A stretch of 7,757 bases of DNA, taken from Caldifarciminota bacterium. GTDB taxonomy: Bacteria > Hydrothermota > Tepidihabitantia > Tepidihabitantales > CAIPLT01. Below, in pieces: positions 1 to 6,270 of the stretch (positions are counted from its first letter, which is position 1; every line of letters begins with the position of its first letter). A program made the translations under genes and the position numbers. The notes below the pieces were generated by a model. It did no database searches, was not told where the DNA came from, and worked only from the letters and a program-made list of their open reading frames with translations. The stretch is taken from contig JANXBB010000056.1 in the NCBI GenBank assembly GCA_025061975.1, forward strand, positions 1 through 7,757, read 5' to 3'.

Positions 1-25
1 AACAAAATTCTAACTCTAAAATATA

Positions 26-2530
26 ATGAATAATTCTAATACTAAACCATCAAAAGTATATCTTATTGATGGCCATTCGTTAGCTTATCGGTCATATTTT
101 GCATTTATCAGAAATCCTTTAAGAAATTCCAAAGGAGTTAATACTTCAGCAACTTTTGGATTTACTAATTCATTAAAAAAAATCTTTAATATTTTTTCTC
201 CTAAATATCTTGCAGTAGTCTTCGACGCCGGAAAAGAAACTTTCCGTCACAGACTCTATGAGGAATACAAAAAAGAACGCCCTCAAACCCCGTCGGATTT
301 AGTTTCTCAGTTGCCTTTTATAAAAGAAATTGTTAGCGCCTATGGAATAAAAACCTTTGAAATACCAGGATATGAAGCTGATGATGTTCTTGCGACTATG
401 GCCCGAAAACTATCAGAGAGAGGACATAAAGTGTTTATTATTACCTCTGACAAAGATCTCTTTCAGCTTGTAAATGATAATATCTTTATTTACGATGTCT
501 ATAAAGAGATTCTTTACGATGTTCAAAAAACAAAAGAAAAATTTGGTGTTTCTGAGCCATCAAAAGTACGTGATCTGTTAGCTTTAGCTGGCGATGCTAT
601 AGATAACATTCCCGGCGTCCCGGGAATCGGACCTAAACGCGCTGTAGAGATTCTTACCAAATACCAATCATTAGATGAAGCTCTTAAAAAAGATGAGCGT
701 CTTAAAGAATACAAAGATTTAATTTTGCTTTCTTTAAATTTAGCAACAGTAAAGAGCGATCTGCCTCTTAGGGTGTCTTTAAAAGCTCTCCAAGTAAAAA
801 AATGGAATATTCCACGTCTTATTCAGCTTTTTAAGGAATTAGAATTTAGCTCGTTTTTAAAAGAGTTAGCTAGTACGCATAAAATCAAGAGTTCATTACC
901 AACCTTGTCTATTGATCCCCAACCTCAAGAAATTGGTAATGAATTCAGTTTTATTTTTTCTTCAGGCGAACTTGTATGTTATCGTCAAAATCAAATTTAC
1001 CGAACAAAAAATTTTGAAGAAATCAAATCCCTTTTAGAACTTAATACCTTAAAAATCAGCCACGATATCAAAAACCAGATGCATCTTTTGGCGCCATACG
1101 GCATTAAAATTGCTCCTCCTTATTTTGATCTGAAAATTGTTGATTGGCTTATTGACTCTACACGAAAACGATACGAACTTTCTGATTTACTTTTTAGGCA
1201 TTTCCAAATTGTATTTCCAAAACCAGATCTTGAAGAAACTGTACGGTATTTGTTTTTGCTTTATAAAAAACTTGAACCCGAACTAATCTTCCACAAGCTC
1301 GATAAACTTTATGAAGAATTAGAGATGCCAACAGTTGCGGTTTTATTTAATATGGAGCACCGGGGTGTAAAAGTTGATTTAGAACTATTTAAACAAATTA
1401 CTGAAGAAATTGAAACCGAAAAAGAAGTTCTCAAAAAGAAAATATACAAGGAAGTTGGATTCGAATTTAATCTTAACTCCCCAAAACAACTCTCCGAAGT
1501 TTTATTTGAAAAATTGTCACTTCCCAAAATTAAACGTACAAAAACTGGTTTTTCAACCGATTCAGATACACTTTCAGAGCTGGCGCTTAAATTCCCAATT
1601 GCTAAAGACATTCTTCGTTTTCGTGAACTTTCAAAACTCCAAAACACTTATTTAGAGCCAATCGCGAATTATGTTAGACCCGAAACCCAACGGATTCATT
1701 GTCAATTTAATCAAACTCAAACTGCAACCGGTCGGCTTTCTTCTTCAGAGCCTAACTTACAAAATATTCCAATAAAAGGCAGTCTCGGAGCAAAAATCCG
1801 TGAAGGGTTCATTGCTGATGATGGTTATCTCTTAATCTCAGCTGATTACTCTCAAATTGAACTCCGGATTTTAGCATATCTCACCGGTGACGAAAATCTC
1901 AAACAGGCGTTTTGGGATAATAAAGACATTCATGTGCGCACAGCAGCTAATATTTTTCACAAACCAGAATCTGAAGTCACTGAGGAAGAACGCCGCACCG
2001 CCAAAATGGTCAATTATGGTTTAATCTACGGATTATCAAGTTATGGGTTGGCTTTTGCTTTAGGTATAACTGAAGAAGACGCTCAAAACATAATTGACGA
2101 ATTTCTTACGACCCATTATCGAGTACGAGACTGGCAAAACGAAGTTATTAAACAAACCAAAGAAACCGGCTATGGAAAAACTATTTGGGGACGAATCCGG
2201 CCTTTTCCAGGAATTTATGCTCAAAATCGAATTATTTATGAACAAACTGTTCGGCAAGCAATTAACCATCCAATTCAAGGTAGTGCCGCTGATATTATTA
2301 AAAAAGCAATGTGTGAATTAGACGAAGTGCTTAGCAAAAGAGGTTTTAAGAAAGGACTGATTTTACAGATTCACGATGAATTATTGTTAGAAATAGAAGC
2401 AGATCGCGCCGTTGAAGCTGAAGAATTAATAAAACAAGTTATGACTAAAAATTATTTGGGTGATGTCCCATTAGCAGTAAAAATTGGACGAGGAAAAAAT
2501 TGGCGAACAGCACACAAAGAAAACGAATAA
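26..2530 (+). CDS. polA: DNA polymerase I (5' nuclease and polymerase active, proofreading domain degenerate)
   Basis: Family A DNA polymerase that fills gaps and removes RNA primers in replication and repair, in the cytoplasm. At 834 aa it is about as long as Taq polymerase. Residues 1-285 are the 5' nuclease: acidic residues D15, D67, E117, D119, D120, D142, D144, D190 and D193 are visible, followed by a helix-hairpin-helix (PGVPGIGPK). Residues ~300-425 occupy the 3'-5' exonuclease position but lack its metal ligands: the D424-equivalent of E. coli is Q351, and the DxE and YxxxD motifs are not found. The polymerase domain is intact: TATGRLSSSEPNLQNIP, motif A DYSQIE (D607, E612), O-helix R656-K660-Y664-Y668, and motif C H783-D784-E785. 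Position 664 is Tyr where E. coli has F762 and Taq F667. The usual GRRR is GRIR (722-725). ATG 26 is the first start after in-frame TAA codons at 11 and 17; it has no Shine-Dalgarno. The 3' end overlaps the next gene by 31 bases. Confidence 0.98.
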   Translation: MNNSNTKPSKVYLIDGHSLAYRSYFAFIRNPLRNSKGVNTSATFGFTNSLKKIFNIFSPKYLAVVFDAGKETFRHRLYEEYKKERPQTPSDLVSQLPFIKEIVSAYGIKTFEIPGYEADDVLATMARKLSERGHKVFIITSDKDLFQLVNDNIFIYDVYKEILYDVQKTKEKFGVSEPSKVRDLLALAGDAIDNIPGVPGIGPKRAVEILTKYQSLDEALKKDERLKEYKDLILLSLNLATVKSDLPLRVSLKALQVKKWNIPRLIQLFKELEFSSFLKELASTHKIKSSLPTLSIDPQPQEIGNEFSFIFSSGELVCYRQNQIYRTKNFEEIKSLLELNTLKISHDIKNQMHLLAPYGIKIAPPYFDLKIVDWLIDSTRKRYELSDLLFRHFQIVFPKPDLEETVRYLFLLYKKLEPELIFHKLDKLYEELEMPTVAVLFNMEHRGVKVDLELFKQITEEIETEKEVLKKKIYKEVGFEFNLNSPKQLSEVLFEKLSLPKIKRTKTGFSTDSDTLSELALKFPIAKDILRFRELSKLQNTYLEPIANYVRPETQRIHCQFNQTQTATGRLSSSEPNLQNIPIKGSLGAKIREGFIADDGYLLISADYSQIELRILAYLTGDENLKQAFWDNKDIHVRTAANIFHKPESEVTEEERRTAKMVNYGLIYGLSSYGLAFALGITEEDAQNIIDEFLTTHYRVRDWQNEVIKQTKETGYGKTIWGRIRPFPGIYAQNRIIYEQTVRQAINHPIQGSAADIIKKAMCELDEVLSKRGFKKGLILQIHDELLLEIEADRAVEAEELIKQVMTKNYLGDVPLAVKIGRGKNWRTAHKENE
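2490..2494 (+). promoter_or_regulatory. Shine-Dalgarno sequence for the epimerase TTG start
   Basis: GAGGA lies five A residues before the TTG at 2500, inside the last codons of polA. It is the only strong Shine-Dalgarno in the window, and it decides the start: no ATG, GTG or other TTG lies between 2500 and the first conserved residues of the epimerase. Confidence 0.7.
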
Positions 2531-3648
2531 GGGTTTTATTTATATTTGGCACAAGACCGGAAGCTATTAAATTAGCCCCGGTGATTAAAGAATTTCAAAA
2601 ACAGCTAGACTATTTTGAAATTAAAATTTGTGTTACTGCTCAACATCGCGAAATGTTGGATCAAGTACTCGAAGTTTTCAAAATTACCCCAGATTACGAT
2701 CTTAATATAATGGAAGAAAATCAGACCCTTTTTGCAACTAGTATTCGGGTTCTGCAAAAACTTCAGTTACTTCTAAAAAAGATAAAACCCGATTTAATAT
2801 TTGTTCAAGGTGACACAACTACAGCTTTTATATCAGCGTTATCGGGTTTCTATTTAAAAATTCCGATAGCTCATGTCGAAGCCGGCCTAAGAACATACGA
2901 TAAATATGCGCCGTTCCCAGAAGAAATTAATCGGCGATTAATTACTCAATTAGCTGATTATCATTTTGCACCTACAAAAATAGCATACAAAGCGTTAGTC
3001 AAAGAAGGAATCGCGCCGTCTCGAATATTGATTACCGGTAACACTGTAATTGATGCTCTGCTCTTAGCTCTTAAACTTAATCCTCACTACAACCATCCGA
3101 TTCTTAAAAAAACATTAAAAACAAGTAAAATTATTTTGGTCACTGCACATCGCCGCGAAAGTTTTGGTAAACCCTTTGAAAATATCTGCCAAGCATTAAA
3201 AACTATCGCGGAAAACCATAAAAATGTAGAAATAATTTATCCGGTACATCCCAATCCAAATATAAGGAAACCAGCGTATAAATTTTTAAATGGTATTGAT
3301 CGAATACACTTAATACCCCCTCAGGACTATCTTTCATTCGCAACACTTATGAAAGCGAGTTACATTATTCTAACCGATTCCGGAGGTATTCAAGAAGAAG
3401 CACCAGCATTAAAAAAACCAGTTTTAATCTTACGAGAAAAAACCGAACGTCCGGAAGCTATAGCAGCTGGTACTGCTAAACTAGTAGGCACAATTCCTGA
3501 AGAGATCGTAAAAGCAACTAATTTACTCTTACATTCTCAAAGAGCTTACCAAAAAATGGCTAAAGCAAGAAATCCATTCGGCGATGGTAAAGCCAGCAAA
3601 CGAATCGTAAATTATTTTGTAAAATTAATTGACAAAAGAACATTTTGA
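2500..3648 (+). CDS. wecB: UDP-N-acetylglucosamine 2-epimerase (non-hydrolysing)
   Basis: Cytoplasmic enzyme interconverting UDP-GlcNAc and UDP-ManNAc, supplying ManNAc-type sugars for surface polysaccharide. The protein is 382 aa, normal for this GT-B fold family. Visible motifs in order: FGTRPEAIKLAPVI (16-29), TAQHREMLDQ (46-55), QGDTTT with D105, HVEAGLRT with E127, PEEINRR with E141/E142, TGNTVID (179-185), VTAHRRE with H217, YPVHPNP with H250, TDSGGIQEE (292-300), and REKTERPEA (312-320). D105, E127, E141/E142 and H217 match the catalytic residues known from E. coli WecB (D95, E117, E131, H213). The TTG start is embedded in polA in another frame and has a good Shine-Dalgarno. No dehydrogenase (WecC) follows in this window, so whether the product is used as ManNAc or oxidised to ManNAcA is open. 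The hydrolysing NeuC type is a related alternative, but the motifs and the Wzx/Wzy setting favour the non-hydrolysing form. Confidence 0.96.
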   Translation: MANSTQRKRIRVLFIFGTRPEAIKLAPVIKEFQKQLDYFEIKICVTAQHREMLDQVLEVFKITPDYDLNIMEENQTLFATSIRVLQKLQLLLKKIKPDLIFVQGDTTTAFISALSGFYLKIPIAHVEAGLRTYDKYAPFPEEINRRLITQLADYHFAPTKIAYKALVKEGIAPSRILITGNTVIDALLLALKLNPHYNHPILKKTLKTSKIILVTAHRRESFGKPFENICQALKTIAENHKNVEIIYPVHPNPNIRKPAYKFLNGIDRIHLIPPQDYLSFATLMKASYIILTDSGGIQEEAPALKKPVLILREKTERPEAIAAGTAKLVGTIPEEIVKATNLLLHSQRAYQKMAKARNPFGDGKASKRIVNYFVKLIDKRTF

Positions 3649-3657
3649 GAATAAACT
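3629..3657 (+). promoter_or_regulatory. Candidate sigma-70-type internal promoter before wzz
   Basis: A perfect -35 hexamer TTGACA (3629-3634) is followed, after exactly 17 bases, by TAAACT (3652-3657), which matches four of six positions of TATAAT. A transcript would begin about seven bases further on, at about 3664-3665, where the wzz ATG lies, so its message would be almost leaderless. This is a pattern match only: the same TTG could instead be a start codon, and AT-rich DNA yields chance matches. Confidence 0.3.
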
Positions 3658-3664
3658 TTTAACG

Positions 3665-4888
3665 ATGCCGTCCATAATTTATTACATTGAAGTTTTACTT
3701 AAATATCGAAAGTTTATTCTTTATAATATATTAATTTTCGCATTTGTATCGGCAGGAATAAGTTTGATTCTACCTCAAAAATTTAAAGCCACAGCCCAAA
3801 TTTTACCCCCGGCAGAAGAATCGGATCTGTTCGGAGCTTTATCGGGAATCTCGCTTCCCAAACTAAGCCGGCTAGTTAAAAGTGGCAGTTTCTTTGCTCA
3901 ATCTACGCCTTCAGATTTACTTGCTGTAATTTTACAGAGTCGCACTATTCTCGAAAAAGTTGTCCTTGATAATGATCTAAAAAGAATATACAAAGTTAAA
4001 AAAGGTATTGAGCCTGCTATTAAAACTTTGGCAAAAGCTACAAAAATAAAAGTAGGTGAAGAAGGTGTTATCGAACTCACTGTAGAAGCTCCGAAACCGG
4101 AACTAGCAGCTAATATCGCTAATAGCTATCTGTTTCATTTGGATAAATTCCTAAAAGAATCAAATATGAGTCGAGGGAAAAATATGCGCGTTTTTATCGA
4201 AAAACGCTTAGAAACTCAAAAGGAAGAGCTCAGATTAGCTTCTGAATCACTAAAAGCATTCCTTGAACGAAACAAATTGGTTTCTTTAGATGAAGAGACT
4301 AAAGCAATTATTGAAGCATATGCGCAGTTAAAATCAGAATTATTAAAACGCGAAATACAGTTCCAAATTACAAAAGAGGTATCAACTGAAGATAATCCTT
4401 ATCTTTTAGAACTAGCTCGAGAAATCGAAAATTTCCGCACAGAACTACAACGGATTGAAACTGGAACCCCTAAATCAAGTTCAGGTTTCGGAGCGGGGTT
4501 TGCTGTCGCACTAAAAAAACTGCCCCAAGTAGCTCAAGAATATGCTAAGCGATTCCGTGAATTCCGAGTTCAAGAAGAAATTTATGCCCTCCTTCTTTCA
4601 CAATTAGAACAAGCTAAAATCCTTGAAGCCCGTGATACTCCGACTATTACGATATTAGATTATGCCCGCATACATGAACGGAGAAGTTGGCCCAAAAGAA
4701 AATTAATCGTCGCCTTTGCATGTATTCTTAGTTTCTTGATAAGTACCATTGTGTCTTTTGGAAAAGAATGGATGCATAACATTCAAAATAACCCGGAACG
4801 GTACTCGGTATTGATTAATGTCATCCATACCATTAGAAGTGATCTATTCTCCATTGTATGTAAATTTAAGAAACCACGAAGTGACTGA
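3665..4888 (+). CDS. Wzz-type polysaccharide chain-length regulator (no kinase domain)
   Basis: Inner-membrane polysaccharide co-polymerase that, by family, sets the chain length made by the Wzy polymerase. From ATG 3665 it has 407 aa. A short cytoplasmic start (IIYYIEVLLKYRK) leads into TM1 (~18-37). The Wzz head follows: KATAQILPP (41-49), a GISLPKL-containing loop (61-67), and SDLLAVILQSRTILEKVV (83-100). A long charged coiled-coil region spans ~172-262, then a Gly/Ser loop (~267-280) and a GNVR-like segment (~295-325) ending in TITILDYARI. TM2 is at ~347-365. The usual proline-rich stretch before TM2 is reduced to ERRSWPKR. Only about 40 residues follow TM2, with no Walker motifs or tyrosine cluster, so this is Wzz-like rather than a Wzc tyrosine autokinase. 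A TTG at 3629 would add 12 residues and overlap wecB by 20 bases; I prefer the ATG because the family-like sequence begins there. Neither start has a clear Shine-Dalgarno. Confidence 0.88.
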   Translation: MPSIIYYIEVLLKYRKFILYNILIFAFVSAGISLILPQKFKATAQILPPAEESDLFGALSGISLPKLSRLVKSGSFFAQSTPSDLLAVILQSRTILEKVVLDNDLKRIYKVKKGIEPAIKTLAKATKIKVGEEGVIELTVEAPKPELAANIANSYLFHLDKFLKESNMSRGKNMRVFIEKRLETQKEELRLASESLKAFLERNKLVSLDEETKAIIEAYAQLKSELLKREIQFQITKEVSTEDNPYLLELAREIENFRTELQRIETGTPKSSSGFGAGFAVALKKLPQVAQEYAKRFREFRVQEEIYALLLSQLEQAKILEARDTPTITILDYARIHERRSWPKRKLIVAFACILSFLISTIVSFGKEWMHNIQNNPERYSVLINVIHTIRSDLFSIVCKFKKPRSD

Positions 4889-6269
4889 GCAAATAAATTC
4901 TGGTTCATTTGGTCGTGTTTCATGGAAATTGTTTTTGATAACAATTTTAATTGAGGCAAGTTTATTCCTAACTTTTGTCACCCTACCTACAAAAATTAAT
5001 ATTGTTATTTGGGGTAGTTTAGGAGTTTTACTTTTTTACCTCCTAGTTCCTAATCCTCTTACAACTTCAATCGTTCTTTCAGTAATCGTGGCTACGGTAC
5101 TTCCCAAAAGTTTTGGCCGTGCCTTAGGAATCAAAATCGAAGAGATTTTCCCGTTGATTACCGGAATTTTTTTACTTTTAGAATATTTTAAGGGAACACT
5201 GAAGCCGCGTTCGATAGGAAAAACAGGTAAAGTTCTTTTGCTTTTTTTAGGAGTTACATTTATTTCATTTATTTCTGGATTACTAAAAGAACGAAACACC
5301 ATTTTGGTACTCGATGAATTTTTAATGATTTTAGGGTGGGGGTATTACCTATTTGTAATTATGGCCGGTTTAACTTATTCGGATCAAAAATTTATAATTT
5401 ACGCTTTAATTTTAAGTTCGCTTATAGTAAGTTTGTTTTACATTTTTAAATTTGTAAGTCTCCACGGTTCTGTTCGCTTCAGAACCGATCAGCAACATAT
5501 TTTTAATGTAACAATACCCATTTTATTCGCATTTACTTTATATTCCGATAAAAAACTTATTAAAATACTTGCGATGTTTTTAATGATTCCGATGATTTTA
5601 GCAGTATATATTACTTTAACAAGAGCATTATGGATCTTTATCCCGTTAGCATTATTAGGACAGTACTTTTTTTATATTAAAACACAAAAGCATTTTAAGT
5701 TGTTTACTCGGTTTCTTTTACCAATAGTAATAATCGGTGTTTTGGGAACATTTACCCTTTGGGCTCTAAGCCACTTTTGGGGCGTAAAAACTTTATTGGG
5801 ACAACGAATAGAAACATTTAAATTTTTAGAATACGATCCATCTCTTATGGCCCGGGCTGAACTGGGTTTGTATGTCTTTAAGCGTTTACGTACAGAATTT
5901 TTATTTGGAAGTGGGTTGGGCGATTTTTTGCGCTATCAATATTTTCCAACCCTGGGACGATTTAATGTGTATTGGTTAGATAATACCTATCTCCAATTGT
6001 TATGGAAAACCGGAATCGTTGGCCTTTTTCTGTTTTTGTTGTTTATAATTTATTTTTTAAATCGTGCAAAACATTTAATGGTTTTCGGAAAAACCGCTTG
6101 GGCAAAAATTCTAGGGACTTCGCTTTTCTTCTCGTTTCTTACGTTGGCGTTATCCTCACTTCAATGTGGCATTCTTATTGGTTATCGATTTAATTTTGTA
6201 TGGGCCACCCTTTTTGCTTTAACTGAACTTTGCGTTCAGACCCTTGAAGACCAGACGCATCCCAACTGA
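4881..6269 (+). CDS. O-antigen polymerase/ligase family membrane protein, probably Wzy
   Basis: Polytopic inner-membrane protein with about 12-14 hydrophobic segments, resembling the Wzy_C/WaaL superfamily. Wzy polymerases join lipid-linked repeat units at the periplasmic face; WaaL ligases move finished chains to lipid A core. Family landmarks, numbered from GTG 4881: VRFRTDQQH (198-206) before a membrane segment, LTRALW in a later helix, then a large periplasmic loop with an Arg (ARAEL, R325), FGSGLGDF (342-349), and DNTYLQLLWKTGIVG starting at D367, followed at once by a membrane helix. The last is the usual HNxYLxxLxxxGxxG signature with Asp for His. I favour Wzy over WaaL because the gene sits between wzz- and wzx-like genes and lacks that His. 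GTG 4881 overlaps the wzz stop as GTGACTGA, suggesting translational coupling. ATG 4818 (483 aa, 71-base overlap), GTG 4839 and TTG 4854 are alternatives. No clear Shine-Dalgarno is seen at any of them. Confidence 0.82.
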   Translation: MTEQINSGSFGRVSWKLFLITILIEASLFLTFVTLPTKINIVIWGSLGVLLFYLLVPNPLTTSIVLSVIVATVLPKSFGRALGIKIEEIFPLITGIFLLLEYFKGTLKPRSIGKTGKVLLLFLGVTFISFISGLLKERNTILVLDEFLMILGWGYYLFVIMAGLTYSDQKFIIYALILSSLIVSLFYIFKFVSLHGSVRFRTDQQHIFNVTIPILFAFTLYSDKKLIKILAMFLMIPMILAVYITLTRALWIFIPLALLGQYFFYIKTQKHFKLFTRFLLPIVIIGVLGTFTLWALSHFWGVKTLLGQRIETFKFLEYDPSLMARAELGLYVFKRLRTEFLFGSGLGDFLRYQYFPTLGRFNVYWLDNTYLQLLWKTGIVGLFLFLLFIIYFLNRAKHLMVFGKTAWAKILGTSLFFSFLTLALSSLQCGILIGYRFNFVWATLFALTELCVQTLEDQTHPN

Positions 6270-6270
6270 A

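Noticed and set aside
22..27. Perfect TATAAT overlapping the polA start codon
   Set aside because: As a -10 box it would put the transcript start inside polA, beyond the ATG, and no in-frame start follows before conserved residues. It is probably chance in AT-rich DNA.
1309..1647. 112-codon open frame on the minus strand
   Set aside because: It lies wholly inside the conserved polymerase domain of polA, is Ser-rich in the manner of antisense translations, and resembles no family I know.
1410..1655. 81-codon plus-strand frame inside polA
   Set aside because: It is a shifted reading of polA codons, with Lys/Asn-rich, low-complexity content and no domain.
5036..5302. 88-codon open frame on the minus strand
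   Set aside because: It is antisense to membrane helices of the wzy-like gene and has no recognisable motif or start signal.
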